Assembly (NCBI GenBank): GCA_024516155.1
Contig: JAJJXM010000025.1
Location: 310,001-374,000 of the forward strand
From: Pyronema omphalodes
Taxonomy: Eukaryota > Ascomycota > Pezizomycetes > Pezizales > Pyronemataceae
Reading direction: 5' to 3'
Length of the DNA stretch: 64,000 bases
Part shown: positions 1 to 12,480 of the stretch, piece after piece
Layout: every line of letters begins with the position of its first letter
How positions within the stretch are numbered: position 1 is the first letter of the stretch
Program-made: the position numbers and the translations under genes
The notes under the pieces: generated by a model
The model's input: only the letters and a program-made list of their open reading frames with translations
Told to the model about the DNA's origin: nothing
The model's database searches: none

Positions 1-1327
1 TATTGTGCACAATGCTCAGGGTCTGCATCTGTTGGGTCTTTTTTTATCTTTGCAACTGACGACTATTCTGAATCCTAAAAGTAAGCATAAAGTCACATCA
101 ATCCCTCGATGCGATGCGCGAAGATCCTCAACGCTTTGTTCGATGTCAATGCATACACACAGACACCCGCCAGTAATTGCGTTAGCTCACAGCAACTCAA
201 CACAAGGCTGGGCCAAAGGTAACACAAGGATGATGTGATTAGATTAGATCTGATCTTCGCTTAAAAATAAGGTTTGGCTGCAGTCTGCTTCCGTCCGGGA
301 CTAGGCGTGATCTAGAAACGGCGGTGCTGGGTTGGTTGATTGCGGTGAATATGATTGATACATATGAGAGAGGAGATGAATTTGATGGATACGATTGATA
401 CCTTTGGTAGAGGTCATGGTGATGAATATTATTGATGAATATACCGGATAATATGACGGTGAGGGTTTTAATATAATAGATACAGATACCGGATGGGGGG
501 ATAGGGAGTATTTCAATATGACTGATGGATATTCCAGATAATATGATGGAGAATATGGTTGATAGGATGAGTATTTACTGTCAGAGATATACCAGACAAG
601 AAGCCATCTAGATAATGATGGATATAATGGACTGTGTAATTCCAGAATTTTCGACCTGATGGAAGAACGTAGTATTCGGTGGCGAAAGAACACTCATAGT
701 GAATCCATTTTCCATATATAGCATCGCTCACTCAGCTTTCCCCTCGCTCTCTCCTCTCTCCCATAAGTCTTTAAATAGCAACCACTCGCTTCCTTTCGTC
801 CCTTAAATACTCCCCTCTCTCCGAATCTTCCATTCCCGCGTACCCGCTGATCATCTAATCTCGATAATCAACCCAGCCACGCCGCCACTCACATCGTATG
901 CACCTCCCTAACTGGCGTAGTCCTGTCCCTGGTTCCTTCTGGTCATCTTCTTAGCTGTTGCCCACCCCAAGTTGCCCATCCAGTGAGCCTGAACCTAACC
1001 TTACGTTCCTAGCAACTTACGACAAGCACCTACGTACCTAGGCCAGGCCGAGTCTTTTTCAACTTGGTCCCAATACTTGGAATAAACCCGAATCAACGAC
1101 ACAGATTCTTGTATATACTACTTCTACTCTACGGACGTAACGAACCCCAACCCAAGCAACGACCTGTGAACGACTAATTTCAATACACTACTTACGAACC
1201 CCGACCCACAAATCGCGAGACACGCATAGTCTGAATACAAAGCCGCGACTTCAGAACACCAAAGAACACTTTCAACTTCCAAACACACACAACATACCCG
1301 CACGCATAACCTACCAAACCAGCAAGA
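1..1327. other. Gene-free upstream region of the Rheb gene
   Basis: I see no gene here. The left part is purine-rich with degenerate GATGATGGATAT-like repeats (about 410-620). From about 725 to 900 the top strand turns strongly pyrimidine-rich (CTCTC runs) with an AT-rich patch TTTAAATAG near 770, which is typical of fungal promoters. The stretch just before the Rheb ATG is A/C-rich, as fungal 5' leaders often are. Short ORFs on both strands are low-complexity and do not resemble proteins. Confidence 0.6.
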
Positions 1328-2512
1328 ATGCCCGCAGCACACCCAAAGCAGCGTAAGATCGCTATTGTCGGTTCCAGAGCCGTTGGTAAGTGCCCTTGCA
1401 TTAACACAACTGTTTACCTTGTTCCACATTGTTCTACCCAACCGCAACTTCATTCCACTCCTCTCCTTCCTCTTAATCACAATTCTCGCGTCTGCTATGC
1501 AGCAACAGCTAGGAACAGAGACAGAATCGAGAGGGTGGAATTGCACTGCTTGCTCGTCACATTAGTACGCGCATCGAGTAACTGCTAATACGTCTCCGCG
1601 CAATAGGAAAGTCTTCTTTGACTGTCCAATTTGTAGAAACTCGCTTTGTCGAGTCATATTATCCTACCATTGAGAATACCTTCTCTCGTACGATCAAGTT
1701 CAAGGGCCAAGAATACGCTACTGAAATCATTGATACCGCTGGACAGGTTTGTTACTACCTCAATTGCTTTGGATACATTCACTCCTACTACCACCCGGGT
1801 CGTCGACTTGCTGGTGCACATGAGAGCTCTGAGCTCCAGGTGCATTGAGTTGCTCGCTGCGTGTTAGGGCACGGGCACATCGGCTGGCCTGTGGTAACGT
1901 CATAGACTGATGGACCGGTCGAGATGCCGCCTTCTACGGACCGCTGCCTGTCCTGCTCGTTGGGGAAATGTAATAAGAAGGTAGGAAACTATTTGCTAAC
2001 ATACACGTAGGATGAGTACTCTATCCTCAACTCTCGTCATTCTATCGGTATCCACGGATACATGTTGGTGTACTCCGTTGCCAATAAGCAATCTTTCGAA
2101 ATGGTTAAAATCATTCGTGACAAGGTTTTGAACCACTTGGTATGTTTCTGTTCTTCCACCCCGCATTCTTATAGTTTGTTCTGTTGCTCTATGCCTGCGG
2201 GTAGTGTATAGTCAGCAATGAAAGACTTTCAGCCCGCTTTCATCTGCTCATAGAACATCTACTAACTTTCCCTAGGGTGCCGACTGGGTCCCAATCGTCG
2301 TCGTAGGAAACAAGAGCGACTTGCACATTCAGCGTCAGGTGACGGCTGAAGAGGGAAAGGCTTTGACCACCGAGTGGAATTGTGCCTGGACGGAAGCCTC
2401 TGCGAGACACAACGAGAACGTCGTCAAGGCGTTCGAGCTCATGATCGCTGAGGTGGAGAAAGCGCAGAACCCAGCTCAGCCCACCGGGGGAAGCAAGTGT
2501 GTCATCATGTAA
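1328..2512 (+). CDS. RHB1: Rheb-family small GTPase (four exons)
   Basis: Exons 1328-1385, 1607-1746, 2011-2139 and 2276-2512, all GT-AG, give 187 aa, close to the usual Rheb length. The G1 loop reads GSRAVGKSS at residues 15-23. It has the Rheb-type arginine where Ras has Gly12, a known hallmark tied to low intrinsic GTPase activity. Switch I (YYPTIENTF), G3 DTAGQDEYS, G4 GNKSDL and a C-terminal CVIM farnesylation box are all present. Rheb-GTP is known to activate TORC1 on endomembranes, and in fungi it is also linked to arginine/lysine uptake. Exon 3 begins exactly at DEYS, so intron 2 splits G3 after the Gln of DTAGQ. The start codon was chosen because it lies just ahead of the conserved KIAIVG strand and nothing in frame upstream is conserved. 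Confidence 0.96.
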
Positions 2513-2797
2513 GGGAAGCATTACGACGCCATCGTAACAGGTCCCGGTGTCCCGGTTTGGTGAAAGAGATAGGGGGATCTAGATTTCATGAGAAGATAAG
2601 AGGAGGGGGAGTTTTGTGATGCGAGGAGAGTAGAGGAGAAGAAGGGAAGGTACTTGAGTGGAGTTGTTTTTTGGAGTGGGGCCGAGCGGACTACCCCAAG
2701 CTTTTTTGCTACGTATCGGTACGAACTCTTTTACGACTTACGAGGGTACTTTTCTCTTTTCCTGGCTTCCTGGCTTCTACGATTACGATTTTCGGGG

Positions 2798-2828
<31 letters not shown>

Positions 2829-5800
2829 TGTCACACGCCATGCCAATAGAGCTTTACTACGCTATGACCGACTAGCTTTCTGGTTTTTGTCCTTGAAGCT
2901 CGACGGATTGGAGCCTCGAGGTTTTTCTTTCCCGGCCTTTTCTTGGAGTATTGTGGTAGCATTGTCGGAGCTCTAGGAGCTTTAGGAGCTTGACGTAGCT
3001 GCTGTTAGCTTCGCGGATCAGCTTTCTTCAGCTTTTAAAGGCCTTTACATACTGTAATTGGGTTCTGTGGCAAGAGTGGTGTGCTGTGGCGAAAGATTTC
3101 TTTTACTTTTTTTCTCTTTTTACTTTTTTCTTACCATTCTGTTTTCTGTTTTTTTTTCTTCCGGAAACGAGTTCGTCCTGTTTTAAAGAACAACACTTAA
3201 TGATCATTGTGCTTTTTTTTTCTTGTCGTTGGTTGTTTTTTTCTTTCTGGTTGCATGTGGATTGTTAATTGTTGGGTTGTTTCATGGTTCATATCCTCTG
3301 TTTTTCATGTCCTCTATATTTCTATCTACTTTTTTTTTTCTTTTTTTTTCTTTTTCTTCATACCTTTTATGATGCATGCATGCATGATTGTTTTTTTCCC
3401 TTGTTCCCAAGAGATGGAGAAGGAATTTTACTTACCAACCTACTACTTACTTACCTATGTACTTACTTACCAAATTACTTTACGTACTTTACGCACGAAA
3501 TCATGCATGCTACTCGGCGGTACTTAATTCTATGGTTTTACTTTGTGTCTTTGTCTTTGTCTCTGTCTTTGTTTTTTAGGGAGCGCGGGGGCGGCGGGGG
3601 GGGGGGGGGGGGGGCGGGTGGGGGGGAGGGGGGAAGGGAGGATGCGGATGCGGATGGAGAATGAGGGGATATAGGAGATGCTTGTCTTGTAACTTGTAAC
3701 TTGTTGTGGGATATCTTTTTGACAGACAGACAAAGACATCAGAGAAATCAGTGGAATTGATTGATAAGTACATACATACATAAGTACATAATATATAAAT
3801 TTGACTTGATATGATTTGCTTGCTTGCTTGCTTGCTTGATTGATATGACTTGACTGATTGATTGATATGACTTGACTGATTTTTTGAATGGTTTCATTAT
3901 TATACTGTACCTTCCCCACCCCGACGCTTCACCCTGGGGGTTTTTCAGGGGTTTTTGAGGGGTTTCTGAGGGGTTCTAATGATTTATGGTATAGAGACAT
4001 ATATATCTGTATTACGTGTTGCGTGTGGCGTCTGGCGTGTGGCGTCTGGCGTATGTATAAACCTAGTTACGGTAAAAGACTAGTAGTGTTGATATATGCG
4101 ATTATTAATGGGGTTTGAATATTGGAATTTCAGGATTTTGGAATGTTAGGATACTGGAATATCATCTAGGTTGTGGAGGTGGATGTGGTGGGTTGAAGGG
4201 TTGTGGATGTGGATGTGGATGTGGAGCTTGAAGGTTTGAAGGTCGTAAGTTGTAAATGAAGAAGAATAGAATGTAACCTCAAATCACAATCTAATCACCA
4301 TATAATCGATAAACTTATCACCTGCACCGAGCACCAAGCACCGGGCACCGAGTACAGAGCACCAAGCATCGAGCAGTAGTATTTCTGTAAACGTACACTG
4401 GCTAGTATATAGACGCTTTCTATATCCATAGTCTATCTTTCTCTATTGTTTTATGGTCTTATCCTCCTATCCTCCTATCCTGCTATCCTCATCCCTAATC
4501 CCAGTTCCAGTTCCACTTCAAGAAACCCTATTATCCCACTATTCAATACCATGGGCATACTGTTAAAACTTAAAGGTCGCCTATATAAGAGTTCCGGTAT
4601 TTTAGCCGTACTTAGGGCTTACGTGACTGGCACGTGGAGGTTGGGTATATCTCCCTCTGTAGACTCGCTCGTAGATCTAGATCACTATCGTTCTTAATGA
4701 ATACACTTTTCCACCTTCATCTTTCTCTTGTATTCTCGTTTCTTACATACATACAGAGATAACAGCCGATTCCATGAGCTGACCTGACGAACTTGGATAA
4801 AAGTAACGTAGTTTGGCCTTATCGAAAGTTGCAGAGAGTTCTGACGGTGTCTTGGATGCTCGTATATAGGGTTTATGTAGATGTAACTGGCAGATGAAGG
4901 TGGAGATTCCGGATACGTTATATATATATCTTCTGCTGTAGCCGTGCGTGAAGAGTTAGGAGTTGGATAACTGTATCGTTTTAAACTAATACATGTATAG
5001 GCATCCGTATCCATATCTACGTCCACGTCTACCTCCACGTTTACCTCCACTTTTCTTCCGCTTTTCTTCCGCTTGGAGTTTGAGAGATGCTATTGTTGTT
5101 GATGATAATGCTACTGCTACTGCTACTACTACTGCTACTGCTGCCAATGCTTCTGCTTCTGTTTCTTCTGTTGGCAGTGGAGTTTTAGGATTGAATAGAG
5201 GGATGGATGCAGGTCGACTTTCTATCTCTCTTCCCCTATCTTGTTTCTTACCAATCTTCATTATCCTTATTTCATCCATTATCGAGGACTTCAGGTTCAA
5301 AACACACATAACGATGATATTTTTTTTTCCATCAAACAAACAAGAAAATGAGATAAAAGTGGAGGTGGAGGTCGATGACTGTATCGATTCAAAACTATAG
5401 TAATCTAACTCTTTAGTACATAACACGGCTACATAACAAGATATGCCCTATACCCTATACTGAAGCTCCACATTCACATCCACCTCCATGTGCCAGTCAC
5501 CCGGGCCCTAAGTGTGACGAAGACATTTGAGCCCTAGACGCGCCTTTGGATGGGTTTCGTCATTGTTACTGCCTGGTATATTGAGGTGTTATGGAGTATT
5601 CGTGGTGGTATATGTGAATGTGCAGCCTTTATTGTTTTGCTGTTTTTGCTTATGGGATGGATGTGTTAGGATGGATATAGGATGTATAGATGTGTTAAGA
5701 TGTATGTATCCAAATGTCATACCCGAGGAAACATGAAAAGGGATTTGGGACTTCCACCTCCGCCATGTAGACCTTTACGGAAGTTTTAACGTTACTTACG

Positions 5801-6869
5801 ATGCAGCATGTACATATCCGCACTCTGCAAAGGTATTGTAAACTTTGATTGAACCTTGGGTGGGTTTTATGATACCGATGTGGGAATTTATGGGGTATTT
5901 GTGCAGCTATGTACTGTATATTTATATGTAACTGTAACAGGAAGGTGGGATACAGATATGGGCTTGGTACTTGGTACTTGGGATGTTTCCTAGAGTAGGG
6001 CTGGGAGGATATCGACGGGGAATACCGTGGTATATGGGTGTATGTATACAGTACAGTACTTATGTGTTTATGAGGTGAAAAGACGTACAGAGATGTAGAT
6101 ACCCGGTTCCTAACCAGTGACCATGCACCCCACGAATTAAACCGGGAGAAGGAAAATACGGAATCTGTTAGAGACATCATGGTCATAGTCATACAGTACC
6201 GAGGACTGTAGGGTCTCCTCATAGCCGGGATCTCTCCATGGTTCTCTCATGATCAGGGTTCTTCAAGGGTTCTCCAAGGCTTCTTCAAGGGTTCTCTCAG
6301 GGTCACCACAAGGTTCGGATACTGACACATGTAATAATAAAAACAAATTATAAATCACGGGATATTGCGTGCCTGTTTTATTTTTTTTCTTTTCTTTTCT
6401 TCCTTCCGTGTAATCTTGGTGTAACCTGTAAAGCTGCATGCATATGCTAGCCATACGTCGAGTCGGATCGGTTTGTATATCCTCCATATTTCACCCGATT
6501 GCGCAATTCCACGTTGCGAAAATGCCTCTTCCAATCCTTTTTCTTCGTTTTCTTCGTTTGTTTCACAAATATGGGTTCTGTACTCCTGCTTCGTATCTGT
6601 TCTACATTTAAACTCTGCTACTCCCGCTCGGATCTGGGTTCGTGTGTGAGTGCTGTAGAAGTTAGACTTCACGGATTTCACGGGCTCCGCAACTCCACGA
6701 CTGTACAGACTTCACATACTTCGCACACTACACAGACTTTATAGATTTCACAGACTTCGCTCTCGCTACACATCTCGATCCTCGATCTCTAACCAGCTAG
6801 TCGCCAGCAAGTTTTGAACACCCCCCACTACACCCCCACTAGATCTACCCTAGTCTATTTTCCGCACGC
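2513..6869. other. Gene-free spacer between Rheb and HOM3
   Basis: No credible gene over 4.3 kb. The first kilobase downstream of Rheb is T-rich on the sense strand. A G19 run lies at 3596-3614, a (CTTG)n patch with TATGACTTGACTGATTGAT repeats at about 3815-3880, and GCGTGTGGCGTCTG repeats near 4020. GTGGATGTGGATGT repeats lie near 4190 and a CCACGTCTACCTCCACG-like patch near 5020. ORFs up to 175 codons exist, for example minus 5695-6222, but their composition follows simple repeats. The last 150 bases before HOM3 are C/T-rich, as expected of its promoter. Confidence 0.6.
3596..3614 (+). repeat. G19 homopolymer in a G-rich patch
   Basis: Nineteen consecutive G, preceded by GCGCGGGGGCGGC and followed by CGGGTGGGGGGGAGGGG, so the guanine-rich patch spans about 3580-3640. 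It lies about 1.1 kb downstream of Rheb on its sense strand. It is one of seven G or C runs of 14 or more in the window. Confidence 0.95.
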
Positions 6870-8964
6870 ATGGCACCGTACCTCACCCGCCTCCACCGCG
6901 CCACATCATCCGACGACGTCGAAGACGACTGCGAAGCCCCGGAACAAAGCAACACGATGCGCCAGAACGATTCTCGCGGAGGATGGGTGATCCAGAAGTT
7001 TGGAGGAACTTCTGTTGGAAAGTTCCCTAAGCAGATTGCTGAGAACATTGTTGGGTATGTGATGTGGTGTGGTGTGGTGTTGTGTGGTGGCTACCAAACT
7101 TTTTGACTCACGTGTTTTGATATCATCGATGCGATGCTCCGGTGAAGGGATGGAAGATGGAGGGATGTGATGCTGGCTGGCGTTGTCATGAGAATTTTTT
7201 TGACATGGAATTGAGCTAATGTTTGATTATACTGCAGCGTTCATATGCAACACCATAAAATCGCCATTGTATGCTCAGCAAGATCTACCGATACTAAAGC
7301 AGAGGGAACTACCAACCGGTCCGTATTCTCCATCTCCAGACTACGTCACCATTCTAGTCGTCGTGATTACCTTCAGTCCCACAGACTGACACAGCGAACA
7401 GTCTCATCAAGGCCGCCGAGGAAGCTCTCAAGCCCGGTTCAAAGCTCTACGTAGAAATCGTCGACGCTATCCTCCAGGACCATATCAAGACTGCTAAGGA
7501 GCTTATTGACAATGAGGCCATTCTTGAGGAGCTTGAAAAGGATATTGAGACCGAGTGCGCGAGATTGGCGAGCTTTTTGGGGGCTGCTCAGGTGCGTTAT
7601 TCCGGGTGTGGGTGGATCAGGCGGGCCTGAGGCAGGATATATCAGGCCAGAAATGGTGTAATTGAGGGATATTATACTGACGGGATACTTCTGCGGATAG
7701 ATCATCGACGAGATCTCACCTAAGACTAAGGATGTTATCATCGGAACTGGAGAGAAGCTCTCTTGTTTGTTCATGACTGCGCTATTGAAGGATGGGGTGG
7801 GTACCACTCGAACCTCAGTCAGCTCATTGCTAGATGCTGACGACCCTAGGGTATCGATGCCGAATACGTTAACCTCGAGAACATCGTCTCCGCCGCTTAC
7901 ACTGCCAAATGCACCTTGAACCAAGAGTTCTACGACGCTCTTGCAAAGAACCTTGCCGAACGCATTGAGGCCTGTGGAAACCGTCTCCCTGTTGTAACCG
8001 GTTACTTCGGTGTCGTTCCTGGCTCGCTCCTCACCTCTATTGGTCGTGGATACACCGATCTCTGTGCCGCACTTCTTGCCGTTGGACTTGATGCCGACGA
8101 GCTCCAGGTCTGGAAAGAGGTCGATGGTATCTTCACCGCAGACCCTCGCAAGGTCGTCACTGCTCGTCTCATCCCTGTCATCACCCCCGAGGAGGCCGCT
8201 GAGCTTACTTACTACGGATCCGAGGTTATCCACCCCTTTACTATGGAGCAGGTTATTCGTGCCCGTATTCCCATCCGTATCAAGAACGTTGAGAACCCCA
8301 CTGGTGAGGGAACTATGATTTTCCCTGATACTGTAGCAAGAAAGGGAGAGGAGACTCCTAGTGAGATGCCCAGACATTTCAGAAAGCATTCTGTAGATAT
8401 GCTCCTTCAGCCTAGACATCTCCGACCCACTGCCGTTACTACTAAGAACCATATCGTTGTTCTTAACGTACATTCTAACCGCAAGTCATTGTCTCATGGT
8501 TTCTTGGCTGGTATCTTCAGCATTTTGGATAAGCACCAGTTGTGTGTTGATCTTATTTCTACCTCCGAGGTTCATGTTTCCATGGCACTTCAGGCTGAGA
8601 TTAGGGATGATGCAGTTAAATCTGCAGTTGAGGAATTGAAGAAGTACGGAAGTGTCGATATCATCAGGGATTTGGTTATTCTTTCTTTGGTCGGAAAACA
8701 GATGAAGAAAATGGTTGGAATTGCTGGAAGAATGTTTTCTACTCTTGCAAAGGCGAATGTTAATATTGAGATGATTTCTCAGGGTATGTTTTTATTCCCT
8801 CCCCTTGGATGCCTTTGGTAATCTGGCATGAGTAATGGAATGGCTACTAATCAAGAAAATGAATAGGTGCTTCCGAAATTAACATCTCTTGCGTTATTGC
8901 AGAGAAGGATGCCATCCGTGCTATGAATGTTTTGCATACTCATCTTTTCACTTACCAGGAATAG
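6870..8964 (+). CDS. HOM3: Aspartate kinase (six exons)
   Basis: Exons 6870-7054, 7238-7318, 7402-7591, 7701-7796, 7850-8783 and 8867-8964 join in frame to 527 aa, the same length as yeast Hom3. The enzyme phosphorylates L-aspartate, the first step toward threonine, methionine and isoleucine. The N-terminal kinase signature VIQKFGGTSVGKF is present, followed by IVCSARS.TKAEGTTNR, GRGYTDLCAALLA, and DELQVWKEVDGIFTADPRKV with TYYGSEVIHPFTM in the catalytic half. Two C-terminal ACT-type regions follow (LSHGFLAGIFSILD... and MVGIAGRMFSTLAKANVNIEMISQG), consistent with feedback inhibition by threonine. Intron 2 uses the unusual donor GTCCGT. The start at 6870 adds about 35 non-conserved residues before the kinase fold; an in-frame ATG at 6957 is the alternative. 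Confidence 0.96.
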
Positions 8965-8982
8965 AAGGTTGGATAGATAGAC

Positions 8983-8984
<2 letters not shown>

Positions 8985-9019
<35 letters not shown>
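8985..9019 (+). repeat. G35 homopolymer just after the HOM3 stop codon
   Basis: Thirty-five uninterrupted G beginning 21 bases after the HOM3 TAG, followed by CGGGAGGGAGGGGG. If the 3' UTR extends past it, the mRNA carries a potential G-quadruplex tract. The exact length is likely to vary and is prone to sequencing error. Confidence 0.95.
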
Positions 9020-9952
9020 CGGGAGGGAGGGGGATTTGGTTGTGCTTATAGACGGGATATATGATTGTATTTTTCTTTTTTGGTCACGTTGAGGAGTTGG
9101 GAGTGAGGGATTGGAAATACCCCTGGATGAATGCTTCGGAATGTAGTTTCTTCATTAAAAGTTGGTTGAATTGAACTTTGGTGTGTCTTTTTGTTTGCCT
9201 TTTTTTTGCCTTTTTTTTTTAATTGGCGAAGAAAATCGTTTGGATAGAGGAATGGATGGATAGTTGGGTGGATGGACTAAGAAGAAGGTAAACTACCGTA
9301 TCAGTATCCATGATGAAGATTATGCAGTTGATATCCCATATCTCCATAAACGTAGACACATCTGAATATCCCGTTAATCAACACGCTCGAAAAAAAGTAA
9401 CTTAAGTACAAATCCAAATATAAACGAAAGTGATATTTCATGATTGGCCGATTAGCCAATCAAACCACCCCACAGTTTCCGACAAAATTTCGAATTCTAG
9501 CTTTGACCCTGGATATTCTGGTTTACTAGATTCCTAGATTACTAGGTTCATGTCTGGAGGTTAAGTTATAACCCGTAACGTATAAGATATGTGGCTGAAA
9601 TCAACCCAAGTATCTTGTATACGTAGATGGCCCGGGGGGGGGGGGGGGCGGTTACGGAAATCATATATATGCGTGCCGGAATTTTTTTTAGAATAGATGT
9701 GAGATACCTGGTGCTGTGACAAAGGGGATGGGAGGTAGGTGATAGATGATAGATTATAGATTATAGACGGAAGGAAAGGGAAGAGAATTGTAGGTTAGGT
9801 ACTTGTATTATCTGACTTGGAAGTAGGATAAAGAGAAGCAGAGCAAAGATCTGGAGTTGAATTGTTATATGTGTGTTTTGCTGGTTATATATTTTACTTG
9901 CAGGGTGATGGGCGATTGGGGTTGAGTATTTTGAGTAATTGCAGTAAAGTCT

Positions 9953-10240
9953 GGATGGGTTTGAATGGGTTTGGATGGGTTTGGATGGGTTTGGATGGGT
10001 TTGTATGGGTTTGTATGGGTTTGTATGGGTTTGTATGGGTTTGTATGGGTTTGTATGGGTTTGTATGGGTTTGGATGGGTTTGTATGGGTTTGTATGGGT
10101 TTGTATGGGTTTGTATGGGTTTGTATGGGTTTGTATGGGTTTGGATGGGTTTGGATGGGTTTGGATGGGTTTGTATGGGTTTGTATGGGTTTGTATGGGT
10201 TTGGATGGGTTTGTATGGGTTTGTATGGGTTTGTATGGAA
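9953..10240 (+). repeat. 10-bp minisatellite, unit TTGKATGGGT, about 29 copies
   Basis: Units of exactly 10 bp, with consensus TTGTATGGGT or TTGGATGGGT, run without register change. The G and T variants are grouped in blocks (three or more GG-type, then runs of GT-type), which suggests block duplication within the array. The first units (GGATGGGT, TTGAATGGGT) and the last (TTGTATGGAA) are degenerate. Because 10 is not divisible by 3, all three sense frames stay open and produce meaningless ORFs. Confidence 0.95.
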
Positions 10241-10390
10241 TTATATGGGATTATATGGGATTATATGGGATTATATGGGATTATATGGGATTATATGGGA
10301 TTATATGGGATTATATGGGATTATATGGGATTATATGGGATTATATGGGATTATATGGGATTATATGGGATTATATGGGATTATATGGGA
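10241..10390 (+). repeat. 10-bp minisatellite, unit TTATATGGGA, 15 copies
   Basis: Fifteen perfect copies of TTATATGGGA follow directly in register from the TTGKATGGGT array. The shared ATGGG core and phase suggest that one array arose from the other by point changes followed by separate homogenisation. It ends at GGGATAGAAGAAAG. Confidence 0.95.
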
Positions 10391-11092
10391 TAGAAGAAAG
10401 ATAAGAGAATGAGAAGTGGGTATGGGCATAGAATGCTTATAGGGTAAGATATAGATTAGAGTGATAGATAGATAGTGCACCTGGTTGTTTTCATGGCGGT
10501 TATGGTGGTAGTATAAACCACGGCTATCACTATCATTATGGATCACCATGTATCACTAGGACACCGGCTTTGACAGACGGAATTAGAAGATTACGGAAGT
10601 TCAGCAAAAAAAAAGAAAAGAGATATCCCCTCGTTAACCCATTACTCAGATTACTTGCGATTTACACCATTAAATATGTGAAGGAACTCGAGACGAAAGA
10701 GATGGAGGTGGAGAACGTAGATGATATTGATGAAGAAGGAATAAAGTGACGACAAGGCAATATCTACTAGAGAGGCGCGCTAGTGGCGCTAGTCCTCGTC
10801 CACTCCTCCACTCCTCCATGTACATCTTCAATATAGTAATCAATAAAATACTTTAATTAGACCCCTGAAACAATAGACCTCACTGCTTAGCTATATCTTT
10901 AGGCCTATATCTCTGAGCCGCTTGTATAATCATTTTATGAGCTTTTTCTGATCTTTGATTTACGGTGTGTATAATATGTCGGATTTAAATGTTTGGTATG
11001 TATGGGTGTTTATTCGACATCTGTTTTTCTGAAAAAAAATTTTGACTTTCGATATTTGGATGTCTAGATGTTTGGATATTACTGTGATAAAG

Positions 11093-11284
11093 AGACGAAG
11101 AGACGAAGAGACGAAGAGACGAAGAGACGAAGAGACGAAGAGACGAAGAGACGAAGAGACGAAGAGACGAAGAGACGAAGAGACGAAGAGACGAAGAGAC
11201 GAAGAGACGAAGAGACGAAGAGACGAAGAGACGAAGAGACGAAGAGACGAAGAGACGAAGAGACGAAGAGATGAAGAGAGGAAG
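11093..11284 (+). repeat. 8-bp minisatellite, unit AGACGAAG, 22 perfect plus 2 variant copies
   Basis: Perfect AGACGAAG units run from 11093 to 11268, then AGATGAAG and AGAGGAAG. One strand is purine-rich (C once per unit). The apparent Arg/Glu-rich or Ser/Leu-rich ORFs on either strand are translations of the repeat. Confidence 0.95.
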
Positions 11285-12480
11285 AGGTTGGTGGTAATAG
11301 GTCATGAATCAGTTACAATACAACATTCGAAATCAGACATCCAGCGGATTCCAGTTAAAAAACGAGCTTAATATACCCCCCCATATATCACCCAAATATC
11401 ATACATAAACCCTTATGAATCACTTACTACCTATCCCCTCCTCCTAATCCCCTCCTTCTAGTCTCCCAACATCCTTATATATATACACGTCATAAACTAT
11501 CACCAAATATCCAACACCAACAAAGCAACATCCATCATTTCAAAACATAGACGCTGACCTCGGCGCCAATCCAGATTCCAACCCTAAAGCTAGCTAGCTA
11601 GAGTAATCTAAAAAATTATTAACTTTGTATGTTACTATGTAACATACTTCTCCAGCAAAAATTACTTAAACATCAACCGCACTGCGTAGTGATTGACAAA
11701 TCCTCACCCATATCTGATGTATCCAGTATCAAGATCCAATCCAATGAGTATTATGTATATAATCCACCCAGTAGCTCATCTCCTGTAAATGTGATATTAC
11801 ATATTCAGTTACAACTATCCCATTCCATTTTAAGGTTCTAACGTACGTAACTCTATCTCAATATCATTCCTGGTTACCTGGGCATTTAGCATTGTACTTG
11901 CCAACGACAGTTCCAGGTCTCTTTCTCCCAGTTACCGGCGCTTTAGGAGAAATAATAGTGATCTTCGAGACTTGGATAATATCCCGTAGCGGTTGCCCGG
12001 AACTTTTAGGAAATCCATCTACTTGATGGTGAAAGTTTTAAAGACATGTGGAGCTGGGGTGATGGGACTTGAAGAGAAAAGAAGCATCTTATCATTTCAT
12101 TGGCTCCACCCAGGAATCGACTCGCACAAGGAAAGCTGTAGAGAAGAGCTTCTGTAAATACTCATTTATTCGGTGTGTTTACAAATGAACCTGTTAATAA
12201 GGTACTGTCTACAAGAAATTCCTCTGGATAAGGTACAACGGCCGCGGTCCCGATGGTTTTTGTATGGAAAATAAGGGGTTTCCATTTAGGGATACCCTTG
12301 AGCAAACGCAAATATTTGCATGGCACCCTTATAAAGAGGTGCGGCTGAAGGTGCGTTTTTTGACCTTGAGCAGGGAAATCAGCTCCAAACCTTGTCCCAG
12401 TACCGCTTCGTCTTGAATCTCTATCACTAACAAAATTTACCTATTTATTCGACTTTCGTCTTCAAATCGCTACAATCAGT

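Larger units (their letters stand above)
8965..12480. other. Repeat-rich gene-free region
   Basis: No protein-coding gene is supported. The region holds two long G runs (8985-9019 and 9634-9648), two abutting 10-bp minisatellites (9953-10390) and an 8-bp minisatellite (11093-11284). Between and after these is AT-rich unique DNA. ORFs across the minisatellites only translate the repeats. From about 11,300 to 12,480 I see nothing recognisable until the NLR-like fragment starts. Confidence 0.6.

Noticed and set aside
5695..6222. 175-codon minus ORF
   Set aside because: Built on TATAC/GTATAC-rich simple sequence; no domain and no conserved start context.
7439..8473. 344-codon antisense ORF
   Set aside because: Shadow of HOM3 exons, crossing several of its introns.
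9953..10390. Possible internal telomere repeat (GGGTTT-like units)
   Set aside because: The units are TTGKATGGGT and TTATATGGGA, not TTAGGG, and they lie inside gene-bearing DNA.
9862..10412. Three overlapping ORFs of 142-180 codons rich in Met, Gly, Trp, Tyr
   Set aside because: They only translate the 10-bp minisatellites; all three frames stay open because the unit contains no stop.
10985..11371. Arg/Glu-rich ORF (+) and Ser/Leu/Phe-rich ORF (-) over 100 codons
   Set aside because: Translations of the AGACGAAG array, with no unique sequence beyond it.
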